The translations under genes and the position numbers were made by a program. A stretch of 64,000 nt of DNA from Legionellaceae bacterium (GTDB taxonomy: Bacteria > Pseudomonadota > Gammaproteobacteria > Legionellales > Legionellaceae): assembly GCA_018061965.1 (NCBI GenBank), contig JAGOTG010000001.1:204155-268154 (forward strand), written 5' to 3'. Position 1 is the stretch's first letter; each line of letters opens with the position of its first letter. Below the pieces are notes generated by a model. It did not search any database, was not told where the DNA came from, and worked only from the letters and a program-made list of their open reading frames with translations. Positions 17,321-25,737 of the stretch are shown piece by piece.

Positions 17321-18337
17321 ATGCATGTTAGAAAAAAAGCAGTATCTTTTTTGCTAAGAACGGTGATCACCCTAGGTATTTTATACTGGGTTCTATCTTC
17401 TGTTCCAACCCAGGATTACCAACAAGCAGCTCTTTTATTTTCTATTCATGTAAGTTTGGTTATTTTCGCGTTGGTTGTGCTTCAGGTAATGTTATTGGCG
17501 CTGCGTTGGTATTTACTAGCAAAGGCTGCAGGGAGCCGAATTTCTATTCCACTTTCAATGATTGGTATTTTAATGAGTTTTTTCTTTTCACAAGGTCTTC
17601 CTGCTTCTATCGGGGGTGACTCATTTCGAATATGGTGGCATCGACGTGAAGGAATTAATACGGGCATAGCTTTGAAAATTATCTTATTTGATCGCATTTA
17701 CGGGATGTTATCTTTGGTATTTCTTTGTCTAGGAAGTGTGATACTCCTTTCAGTATTTACAGCAGAAACCACAAAAACGACTGCCATACTCTTATTAGTC
17801 ATAATAATGGGGTGTTTTTTGGGATTGTTTGTGATGCCATTGCGATTAGGCGTGTCATCATTTATTGAAAGTATTGCTCTACGGCTCCCCACACCATTTA
17901 AAAAAGCTTTGCATTGGCTGGTTATGGTTCGTGATTCCCTCCGGCAGCAGCCCTTAAGTATGACATTTTCTTTATTGGGCATTGGTTTGTTAACCCACAT
18001 TTGTGTGGTTGTGCAAGTGTATGTTATTGGCCATGCGCTGAATTCCAACACCATAAGCATGATGATTTGTTTGGCATCGATTCCGCCAGCATTATTGATT
18101 AGTTATATGCCTTTTTCGATCGCAGGATGGGGTGTACGGGAGGCTTCTATGGTGGTGGCATTAGGATTGTTTAACATACCAGCAGCAACCGCAATTCTTA
18201 TTTCGCTTACCATTGGGATGGTTATTTTCTGTTTCTCATTGGCAGGTGGTGTAATGTGGATGATAGGCGGCTTTAGATCGGCCTATTTAGCCGGTGAAAA
18301 TGATGCGATCTCTGAACCTTTGAGTTTAAATCCATGA
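17321..18337 (+). CDS. UPF0104/LPG-synthase-type polytopic membrane protein (flippase-like domain)
   Basis: About 338 residues with seven or eight hydrophobic segments and the pattern of the lysylphosphatidylglycerol synthase transmembrane region/UPF0104 family: ALRWYLLAKAAGSRI, the GLPASIGGDSFRIWW motif, DRIYGMLSLVFL, and the C-terminal PFSIAGWGVREASMVVAL. Members are found in glycan clusters, and some are thought to handle lipid-linked substrates in the inner membrane. Start ATG 17321 is chosen because TGGAG lies 8 bases upstream, rather than GTG 17312. Role in lipid-linked sugar handling is inference. Confidence 0.75.
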   Translation: MHVRKKAVSFLLRTVITLGILYWVLSSVPTQDYQQAALLFSIHVSLVIFALVVLQVMLLALRWYLLAKAAGSRISIPLSMIGILMSFFFSQGLPASIGGDSFRIWWHRREGINTGIALKIILFDRIYGMLSLVFLCLGSVILLSVFTAETTKTTAILLLVIIMGCFLGLFVMPLRLGVSSFIESIALRLPTPFKKALHWLVMVRDSLRQQPLSMTFSLLGIGLLTHICVVVQVYVIGHALNSNTISMMICLASIPPALLISYMPFSIAGWGVREASMVVALGLFNIPAATAILISLTIGMVIFCFSLAGGVMWMIGGFRSAYLAGENDAISEPLSLNP

Positions 18338-18356
18338 TAAAGTGTAGTGTTAAAAC

Positions 18357-18836
18357 ATGAGAAATATTTTACTCGCATTAGGACTTTCCGGACTGCTCTC
18401 GCCACTATTGTTAATATTAGGTGGTTGTCTAAAAATTGCGCCAGGTCCTCGATTTAAGATTTGTATCGGTATCGTTCTGCTCATATGGTGTCAGCTGTGT
18501 CATTTTAGATTTAATTGCATTTGGTTGGAAGGAATACTATGCATTAGTGCGGTGCTTCTAATTGGGTTTATGGTTTGGTCTGTGTTGTGTTGGGGCTATA
18601 CGCTATCGATGTTGTTATGCCTACAGACTATTGATCGTGTGGAAAATATAGATCAGTGGGAAATTCAGTATGCAGGCCCACAAGGATTGGATGCTTTGTC
18701 ATTAAATCGAGCAAATGTTTTGGTTTGGTTGCGTTTTGCACGGGTCACTGAAAACCAAGTCATACTAACGAAACTCGGTCTCATAAGCGCTTCAATACTG
18801 CAAATAGTGAGTCGTTTTTTTGGAGTAAGGCCCTAA
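18357..18836 (+). CDS. Small polytopic membrane protein, unknown
   Basis: A 159-residue protein with three or four hydrophobic segments in the first 100 residues and a more polar tail (YAGPQGLDALSLNRANVLVWLRFARV). The last base of its stop is the first base of the next gene's ATG. The next gene encodes a protein of similar size and layout: N-terminal membrane helices and a C-terminus that ends in a short RFFGVR/KLFGIR-like stretch. They may be a diverged pair. I do not recognise a family. Confidence 0.5.
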   Translation: MRNILLALGLSGLLSPLLLILGGCLKIAPGPRFKICIGIVLLIWCQLCHFRFNCIWLEGILCISAVLLIGFMVWSVLCWGYTLSMLLCLQTIDRVENIDQWEIQYAGPQGLDALSLNRANVLVWLRFARVTENQVILTKLGLISASILQIVSRFFGVRP

Positions 18837-19369
18837 TGAATATACATTTTTCCTTAATTATGGCAGGGGGTTTAATTCTCTTGCATGTCTTGTTAGTCGT
18901 ATTTTTACTCCGAGGCGTTATTCCTATTAGGGTGTCTCCTATGCTAACTCACATTTTTTCGGCGCTCTGTATATTCGGCTTATTAGGAGTAACAAAACTA
19001 TTTAACGTAAAAATTCAATTTGAATTAGTTTTTTCTATCCTTTTATTTGGAGTAGCCAGTTATTTTTTTATTTTTGGAGCTGTGTACAAATCACTTTCTT
19101 TGCGATTTTTATTAGTTACTCACGCATACAACGGTCAAATATCGTTTAAGAAACTTAATGCATTAATTACACACAAAACCTTTTATGAGCGCGTAATTTT
19201 ACTCCAAAAAATGGGGTTGATTGTACAAGAAAAAGAAAGCTATAAACTTTCGGAACACGGAGCATGTCAATTTAAGAGAATTATAACAGTCAGAAAATTG
19301 TTTGGAATTAGAACCTCAGGGTTGTACGCCCAAAATGTTAAACAGGTGAGCCCTTCATGTTCAATTTAA
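18836..19369 (+). CDS. Small membrane protein with a possible C-terminal winged-helix-like region
   Basis: A 177-residue protein. Residues 1-95 contain about four hydrophobic segments. Residues 105-160 (FYERVILLQKMGLIVQEKESYKL in part, then LSEHGACQF) have the spacing of a winged helix-turn-helix, with an L--MGLI wing turn and an LSE-G start of the last helix. DNA binding is not demonstrated, and the fold could serve protein contact. Its 3' end overlaps the start of the next large membrane protein by 13 bases, and the same junction is repeated 1.6 kb later. Confidence 0.5.
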   Translation: MNIHFSLIMAGGLILLHVLLVVFLLRGVIPIRVSPMLTHIFSALCIFGLLGVTKLFNVKIQFELVFSILLFGVASYFFIFGAVYKSLSLRFLLVTHAYNGQISFKKLNALITHKTFYERVILLQKMGLIVQEKESYKLSEHGACQFKRIITVRKLFGIRTSGLYAQNVKQVSPSCSI

Positions 19370-20979
19370 CTTACTCAAAGAAAAGACGGTTATTATTAAT
19401 CCTTGTTTTTGGATTGATTGCAGTGTTATTTGCCCGGGGTTTGCAGTTGCATTTGGCGAAAAAAATTACCGATCGCATTAAATTTCATGCAATTCCAGTC
19501 GCTATTTCAGAGCTGTATCATCATCATCCGCATGATTATACAGGGATAATCGCTGTGGAGCGTCCCTTTCAATCTCTCGCCGATACAGAAACCTTAATAA
19601 AAAATGCAATTTTACAAGATGTAACAGCTAATCATGAAAATTATTACTGGGTAGCAGATGATAAGGGATTTAATGATTATGTGATTGCTTCTTTTTATTT
19701 GTTTGGACCTCATTTGAAAAGCATGTATTACATGTGGTTTGTAATTTTATTAACTTCAGTAATATTTTTTTTGAGCTCATTTCATAAACAAACCGGGGCA
19801 CTTGGTTTCCTCTGTCTAATATTATTAAGTATGCATGTTGCTGTATCTACTTTAGCGTTAGCTAGCGTATATTCTTTAGATTCTATAGCTTGGCGTGATG
19901 CGCTATCTTCTGTTTCCTTATATGAAACAAGATTTTTGGATGTATTAGCTTTAATTTCTGTTTTTCATATGCTGTTTTTTGTATCAGGAAAAAAATCATT
20001 TCTATGGTTGAGAGATGGCGTTCCATTATTGGGACAAATAGGAATATTTATCTTCCTATACCACTCGCGCTCCTCTTTAGGTTGGGAACTCATGGCTGTA
20101 TTTATATACTGTCTTTGTAACCTTCTATCTAAGAAACGCAAAAGCACTTTCACCAATAATTCGAAGTCTCCAATTATTGTTGCAACGGCTTTATGTAGTG
20201 GCTTATTTCTTTTAAATGGGTATAAGCATATGACATATAATCCTCTCTATTTTTCTGAAATGGGTCATCGTACGTTTTGGCATAATGCATTAATGGGCCT
20301 TGCGAGCGACTCTACGCTTGCAAATGAATATCATGTTGATTTTGGTGATTTTAATGTCGCTCAGTCTGTCATTAATTTTTCCAAAAAAAGCAATTTGTGT
20401 ACTCCTGATATTATGGATCAAGAACCACAAAAGCTGCTTAATTCTTTAGGAAATTGGGGAACGGTTAATTGGATTAACTACGAAAACTGCGCCAAAAAAT
20501 TATTTTTTGAGATTGCAACCAAAAACAAATTGGCGGTTATTCGATTATATGCCATTACTAAGCCGCTATCTTCTTTAACTGTTGTAAGAATGGCAATGAG
20601 AAAAACTTCAGATCCTATTCTCGAGAGAATTCGTTCTAAATACGGAATGAAGTGGTCTCCATTTAATATGATCAATGTAGGTTTTTTGTTGGTAATATTT
20701 TCATTGTCTTTTGAAGCACTTCATCGAATGAGAAAGCGGTATTTGCAAATGACCATTATTGTTTTAATAGCAAGCTTTATCCCGTCAGTTGCTTTTTATC
20801 CTGATATTTTAACTGAAGGCGGTTTAATCACTATTTTGCCAATGACTTTGTATGTAGGTTTTAGCTTCGTTATATATGGTATGCACCGTACTGCGAGGTA
20901 TACTCAATACGATAGATTATTAAGAAAAAACGAATGTCTCGATAATGATAAACAGGATGACTCTTCATGTTCAGTTTAA
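19357..20979 (+). CDS. Large polytopic membrane protein, copy 1 of a tandem pair (possible GT-C-like)
   Basis: A 540-residue protein with about ten hydrophobic segments. A basic N-terminus (SKKRR) precedes the first helix. The first extramembrane loop carries YYWVADDKGFNDYVIASFYLFGPH, an acidic pair in the place where GT-C glycosyltransferases keep catalytic acids. Other conserved blocks shared with the following gene are FLYHSRSSLGWELMAVF, FWHNALMGL and SFIPSVAFYPDILTEGG. It is clearly paralogous to residues 1-530 of the next gene. A lipid-linked glycosyl transfer or polymerising role is inferred from the cluster and the loop acids, not shown. Confidence 0.6.
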   Translation: MFNLTYSKKRRLLLILVFGLIAVLFARGLQLHLAKKITDRIKFHAIPVAISELYHHHPHDYTGIIAVERPFQSLADTETLIKNAILQDVTANHENYYWVADDKGFNDYVIASFYLFGPHLKSMYYMWFVILLTSVIFFLSSFHKQTGALGFLCLILLSMHVAVSTLALASVYSLDSIAWRDALSSVSLYETRFLDVLALISVFHMLFFVSGKKSFLWLRDGVPLLGQIGIFIFLYHSRSSLGWELMAVFIYCLCNLLSKKRKSTFTNNSKSPIIVATALCSGLFLLNGYKHMTYNPLYFSEMGHRTFWHNALMGLASDSTLANEYHVDFGDFNVAQSVINFSKKSNLCTPDIMDQEPQKLLNSLGNWGTVNWINYENCAKKLFFEIATKNKLAVIRLYAITKPLSSLTVVRMAMRKTSDPILERIRSKYGMKWSPFNMINVGFLLVIFSLSFEALHRMRKRYLQMTIIVLIASFIPSVAFYPDILTEGGLITILPMTLYVGFSFVIYGMHRTARYTQYDRLLRKNECLDNDKQDDSSCSV

Positions 20980-23279
20980 ATTATAAAAAGAAACGAAAGT
21001 TTTTGTTAATCCTGGTTTTTGGATTGATCTCAGTATTATTTGCGCGTGGTTTGCAATTACATTTGGCCAACAAAATAACTTATCGAATTAAACTCCATGC
21101 CATACCCATCGCTATTTCGGTGTTATATCATCATCATCGTCACGATTATACGGGGTTCAGAGTAATAGAGTTACCTTTTCAAGGAACAGGGGATACGACA
21201 AATTTAATAAAAGACGCCATTTCTCAAGATTTAAAAGGGGATAATAGTAATTATTATTGGGTAGCAGATGATCGTGGATTTAGCGATTATGTTATTGCCT
21301 CCTTTTATTTATTCGGACCACATTTGGCTAGTATGTATTATATGTGGTTTGTAGTCTTATTAATCTCGGTATCATTATTCTTAATATCATTCCATAAAAA
21401 AGTCTGGGCTCTGGGGTTTCTAAACTTACTTTTCCTTGGAATCTACACAGCCATCTCTACCTTAGCTTTAAGTAGCGCTGACGCAATCGGTGCTCCGCCG
21501 ATGCTGAATACGTTATCTTCGGTTGCACTATATGAAACACGTTTTTTAGATGTATTAGCTTTGGTATCTATTTTTCATATGATTTTTCTCGCCTCAAGGA
21601 TAAAATTATTTAGACTCAGGCAAGATGGTGGCGCATTATTAGGGCAAATAGGCGTGTTTATTTTTTTATACCATGCCCGCTCATCTTTAGGTTGGGAATT
21701 AATGGCTGTATTTTTATACTGTATTTTACTTCTATGTAAAAATCTCTATAAATGCAATCATCACAAATTCACTAAAAAATTTGTTTTTTCCAATCTCAAT
21801 GGACCGTCTATTGTGATCGGAGCACTATGTCTAAGCTTAGTCGTGTTTAATGCATACAAACATATTGCCTATCATCCCCAATATTTTGCTGAAATGGGCT
21901 CTCGAACCTTTTGGCATAATGCCTTAATGGGTTTGGGGGCATCTCCTGCTTTGGAAAAAAGCTATCATTTGAGTATTAGCGATTTCAATTCAGCACAATC
22001 TGTTGTTAACTTTGCTAAAGAGAGCGGCCTTTGCACGGATGATGTCGCTAAGCAAGAGCCTCAAGTTTTACTCAATTCTTTAGGGAATTGGGGAATTGTT
22101 GATTGGGTTAATTACGAACATTGTGCGAAGAAATTATTTTTTAATATTGTATCCAACAATCCAGTTGAAATCATTTATCTCTATACTATTACCAAACCAT
22201 TGGCCTCTTTAAATATTTTAAAAATGGCAATGACTCCGTCTACTGACCCCGTTCTTGAGAAAATTCGTTCTCGATATGGAATGAAATGGGCGCCATTTAA
22301 TGTCATAAATATGAGTTTCTTAGTCATTATATTGGGTTTGTCTTTTACTTCTCTACGGCGCATGCGAAAACTATGCATGAATGTGACAAGTATTTTATTG
22401 ATAGCAAGCTTTATTCCTTCAGTTGCTTTTTATCCGGATATTTTGACTGAAGGAGGTCTCATCACGATCCTACCAGTGGGTTTTTATTTGATTCTAATTA
22501 TGATTTTAAGTTTTATCCAACAAAGACTGAAACATAGGAGTATACGTAACATTACAAATCAACCTGTATACGATAGTTGGATGAAAGAAAAAAAACTAAC
22601 TATTATTATCCCTGCTTTTAATGAAGAAGAGAGGATTGGCTTAACCATATCTGAAGTAAGAGAAGCAGCGCAAAAGACGTTAGATGATTTTGAAATTATT
22701 GTGATTGACGATGGTTCTACTGATGATACTTATTCTGTAGCCCTTGCTAACACTCAAGCAAAAACAAAAGTGATACGCCAAAAGTCTAATCAAGGAGTAG
22801 GCGCCGCATTTTTTCTTGGCTTAGATCAAGCAAAATTCCCGCAATTATGTTTAATTCCTGGCGATAATGCCTATCATAAAGTAAGTATTGAATTATTGTT
22901 TTCAAAATGCGGGTTAGTTCCGTTAGTCATTTCCTACCGAAGCAATATGGAAGAGAGAACACCTTTAAGACATGTTTTATCTCGAGTAGCTACTTTATCT
23001 TTAAGAATTCTTACAGGAGTGAAAATTTCTGATGCGCACAGTCTTTTTCTATTTCCAGTAGAGGAAACAAGACTTTTAAAAGTTAACGCAGTAGGGTATG
23101 GATATCATATGGAAATTTTAAGTCGGTTATTAATCAGTTTGCAATCTTATTTGGAAGTACCTGTGTTGCTAAATCCTCGACCTGATGCAAGTTCCGGCGT
23201 GATGAAACCCAAAACGCTATATATATTAGGACAAACCTTATGCAGATTGATGTGTTTGCGTATTTTAAGAAAATTATAA
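20967..23279 (+). CDS. Polytopic membrane protein (copy 2) fused to a GT2 glycosyltransferase domain
   Basis: The 770-residue protein repeats the whole membrane module of the previous gene (residues 1-530, including WVADDRGFSDYVIASFYLFG and PSVAFYPDILTEGG). It then continues in frame into a family-2 glycosyltransferase domain (about 540-770) with LTIIIPAFNEEERIG and IIVIDDGSTDDTYSVA, the nucleotide-sugar-binding acids, and an N-Q-GVGAA block typical of dolichyl-phosphate-mannose-synthase-like enzymes. The GT2 part lacks obvious C-terminal membrane helices. The fusion suggests that the GT2 domain charges a lipid carrier used by the membrane module. The start overlaps the previous stop by 13 bases. 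Confidence 0.72.
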   Translation: MFSLNYKKKRKFLLILVFGLISVLFARGLQLHLANKITYRIKLHAIPIAISVLYHHHRHDYTGFRVIELPFQGTGDTTNLIKDAISQDLKGDNSNYYWVADDRGFSDYVIASFYLFGPHLASMYYMWFVVLLISVSLFLISFHKKVWALGFLNLLFLGIYTAISTLALSSADAIGAPPMLNTLSSVALYETRFLDVLALVSIFHMIFLASRIKLFRLRQDGGALLGQIGVFIFLYHARSSLGWELMAVFLYCILLLCKNLYKCNHHKFTKKFVFSNLNGPSIVIGALCLSLVVFNAYKHIAYHPQYFAEMGSRTFWHNALMGLGASPALEKSYHLSISDFNSAQSVVNFAKESGLCTDDVAKQEPQVLLNSLGNWGIVDWVNYEHCAKKLFFNIVSNNPVEIIYLYTITKPLASLNILKMAMTPSTDPVLEKIRSRYGMKWAPFNVINMSFLVIILGLSFTSLRRMRKLCMNVTSILLIASFIPSVAFYPDILTEGGLITILPVGFYLILIMILSFIQQRLKHRSIRNITNQPVYDSWMKEKKLTIIIPAFNEEERIGLTISEVREAAQKTLDDFEIIVIDDGSTDDTYSVALANTQAKTKVIRQKSNQGVGAAFFLGLDQAKFPQLCLIPGDNAYHKVSIELLFSKCGLVPLVISYRSNMEERTPLRHVLSRVATLSLRILTGVKISDAHSLFLFPVEETRLLKVNAVGYGYHMEILSRLLISLQSYLEVPVLLNPRPDASSGVMKPKTLYILGQTLCRLMCLRILRKL

Positions 23280-23339
23280 ATCGCATGAATTATTTTAATA
23301 CTATGAATAAGAAAAGATAAAGAAAATTCATGCCTAAAA

Positions 23340-23564
23340 ATGGCGATTTTTATATTACTCATTACCATTTATTCATTACTACAAAAGGGAATTGGTGAGT
23401 ATTCCTGGAGTAATTATGACGCTAATTTTTTGGTGCGTGCGGTCTTAGAGCATATGGGTTATGCATCAAATATGAATATTTCAATTAGTAACAGTGCGAC
23501 AGCTGAATCATTACTACAAAAAACTGCGGATAAAACGATAGTAATCGATTTGCGTCAACAATAA
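23340..23564 (+). CDS. Small hypothetical protein in the 308-base gap after the GT2 fusion
   Basis: The interval 23280-23587 holds only a 74-residue frame. Its N-terminus is hydrophobic (FILLITIYSLL), and the remainder is polar and ends VIDLRQQ. No ribosome site is obvious (the upstream sequence is AT-rich: CATGCCTAAAA). It could be a small membrane-anchored protein, the end of a decayed gene, or chance. I recognise no family. Confidence 0.3.
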   Translation: MAIFILLITIYSLLQKGIGEYSWSNYDANFLVRAVLEHMGYASNMNISISNSATAESLLQKTADKTIVIDLRQQ

Positions 23565-23587
23565 CTGGATTAAAATCAGGACATGCA

Positions 23588-24838
23588 ATGCGTTTATCGG
23601 TAAATAAGCCTGCTATATTTAAAGAAGTGTATTTGTCTGTTTTAAGGGACAATGTTACTAAATTTGGTTCTATTTGGGCGCTTAAAAAACTTATGTACCG
23701 GGGTCTAAAAGAATTTGCTTGGTTTTCATTATTGCCTATCGCTGTAACGCTACATTTACTCCAATTTCGTCAACTCTTAATCCGCACTGAACACGTCGGT
23801 CATTTGGCCGCTGAGTTTGATACTTTAGAAAAATTAAAACGATTAGGGTTGCTGCCCAAGTATCGTTATTTTGTATTGGCGCCTAAAAAATCAGCATCCA
23901 ATCAGCATTTACTAACCTACTGGTCAAAGTATTTTACTATCTTTGTTCAGCCTATTCTGTGTGGTTTTTTATCCTTGTGCAGTCGGCATTTTTTTTTAAG
24001 GTACGATGTATCTTCTTTTATTAGTAGTTTTTTCGGCACTCAGGAAATCTATCAGATTAATCAATTATGGAATTCGCGACCGCCTTTGTTGGCTTTAAAT
24101 GATAGTGATGAGCAATGGAGTATATCTGTATTACAAGACCTCGGTATCCCCGAACATCAATGGTTTGTATGTTTACATGTGCGTGAGGGGAAGTTTTGGC
24201 CGCAGAATGAATTGATTCAGTCTCATCGTAATGCATCGATTACCCATACTTTTTTGGCGATTGAAGAAATTGTGCGCCGCGGTGGGATAGTGGTACGGAT
24301 GGGGGATCTCAGCATGTGTAAACTGCCTCAGTTAGCGGGAGTGATTGATTATGCGCATCATCCCCTTAAGTCGGAACGATTGGATGTAATTCTATGTGCT
24401 AAGGCGAAATTTTTTCTGGGTTGTACCTCCGGACTTGCTTTTGTAAGTATGATTTTTGGCGTGCCGGTTGCGCAAGCGAATATGATTCCACTTGAGGCTT
24501 TAGCCGTTGGGAAATCGGATATCAGTATTTCAAAGCGTTTATGGTCTGAGTCTGCTCAGCGTTATTTAAGTTTGAGCGAAGTTTTTACGTCGCCTGCGAG
24601 TGGGTTTTACTTTTCTCATCAATATAAACAAGCAGGTATCCGAGTAGATGAAAATACACCGGAAGATATTTTAGCACTGACTTGTGAAATGTTAGATCGC
24701 TTGGATAAGACATTTGATGAAAATGAAGAAGATAGGCGTTTACATGCCGACTTTATGTTATTATTAAAACCCGGGCATTATTCATACGGAGCAATATCCA
24801 AAGTTTGCCTGGCTTTTCTAAGACAATATCTTTCATAA
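23588..24838 (+). CDS. TIGR04372-type putative glycosyltransferase, second copy
   Basis: This 416-residue protein shares the signature of the C-terminal half of the 604-residue protein at 10.4 kb: WFVCLHVREGKFW, RRGGIVVRMGDLSM, VIDYAHHPLKSERLDVILCA, FFLGCTSGLAFVSMIFGVP, and an RYLSLSEVF block. It lacks the N-terminal helical repeat region of that protein. It probably transfers a different sugar of the same polysaccharide. It ends 16 bases before the ABC permease gene. Confidence 0.7.
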   Translation: MRLSVNKPAIFKEVYLSVLRDNVTKFGSIWALKKLMYRGLKEFAWFSLLPIAVTLHLLQFRQLLIRTEHVGHLAAEFDTLEKLKRLGLLPKYRYFVLAPKKSASNQHLLTYWSKYFTIFVQPILCGFLSLCSRHFFLRYDVSSFISSFFGTQEIYQINQLWNSRPPLLALNDSDEQWSISVLQDLGIPEHQWFVCLHVREGKFWPQNELIQSHRNASITHTFLAIEEIVRRGGIVVRMGDLSMCKLPQLAGVIDYAHHPLKSERLDVILCAKAKFFLGCTSGLAFVSMIFGVPVAQANMIPLEALAVGKSDISISKRLWSESAQRYLSLSEVFTSPASGFYFSHQYKQAGIRVDENTPEDILALTCEMLDRLDKTFDENEEDRRLHADFMLLLKPGHYSYGAISKVCLAFLRQYLS

Positions 24839-24854
24839 CTTATGGAATAAAAGG

Positions 24855-25733
24855 ATGTTTTTCCGACAGCATATTAATAATATCACAGCCGCTGATGACT
24901 TATCGTCATCTGCTGACAATGCTTTCCCATCTTCTCCTAATCAACGCCAAATGGCGATTAAAGATTTGAACGAAGGCCTTCAAAAATGGCGCTTATGGCT
25001 TACCTTATCTTATCATGATATTCGATTACGTTATCGTCGTTCTGTTTTAGGCCCATTATGGTTGACCATCAGTATTGCCATTAGCTTATATTCTATGGGT
25101 TATCTCTATTCGAGTTTGTTTCATCAGGAACTTCATGCTTATTATCCTTATTTGGTGTCAGGAATGTTGGGATGGACTTTGATTTCCACGTTGGTTATGG
25201 AATACACGGATGGGTTTATCAGTTATCAAAGTCTGATTTATCAGCTTAAATTGCCCTATACCTTACATATTCATCGGATAGCCGCGCGGAATATGATTGT
25301 GTTTTTTCATAATTTGTTGATTTTGATTCCTATTTATATACTTTTTCATGATACCGCCAAGATTAATACTTGTACGCTATTGTTGATTCCAGGATTATGT
25401 GTGATCTATATCAATGCCATTTCTTTTGGTACGGTCTTAGCATTGATTGGTGCACGTTATCGCGATATGTCGCAATTCATTAAAAGTATTATCCAGGTCA
25501 TCTTTTTTATTACTCCAGTGATGTGGAAACCTGATATGTTGACGGGTAAGAAGCATCTGATTGTTGATTGGAATCCTTTTTATTCTATTTTAGAGATGAT
25601 TCGCGCGCCTTTATTAGGAGAAGTGCCTAATTTCGATAATGTTCGCACCTCATTAGTCATCACCCTTGTTGGATTTATAATGTGGTATTCTTTATTTATA
25701 CGCTACCGTTCACGTATTGTTTATTGGTTGTAA
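24855..25733 (+). CDS. ABC-2 type polysaccharide export permease (Wzm-like)
   Basis: A 292-residue membrane protein with the Wzm/KpsM pattern. An amphipathic segment SYHDIRLRYRRSVLGPLW precedes six hydrophobic segments, and the ICEFFFITPVMW-like region is present as IQVIFFITPVMWKPDM. It would move the lipid-linked polysaccharide across the inner membrane with the next gene product. The N-terminal 32 residues are Ser/Asn-rich and not typical. An internal ATG at 24951 would give the usual length of about 260 residues, so the start is uncertain. Confidence 0.85.
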   Translation: MFFRQHINNITAADDLSSSADNAFPSSPNQRQMAIKDLNEGLQKWRLWLTLSYHDIRLRYRRSVLGPLWLTISIAISLYSMGYLYSSLFHQELHAYYPYLVSGMLGWTLISTLVMEYTDGFISYQSLIYQLKLPYTLHIHRIAARNMIVFFHNLLILIPIYILFHDTAKINTCTLLLIPGLCVIYINAISFGTVLALIGARYRDMSQFIKSIIQVIFFITPVMWKPDMLTGKKHLIVDWNPFYSILEMIRAPLLGEVPNFDNVRTSLVITLVGFIMWYSLFIRYRSRIVYWL

Positions 25734-25737
25734 AATT

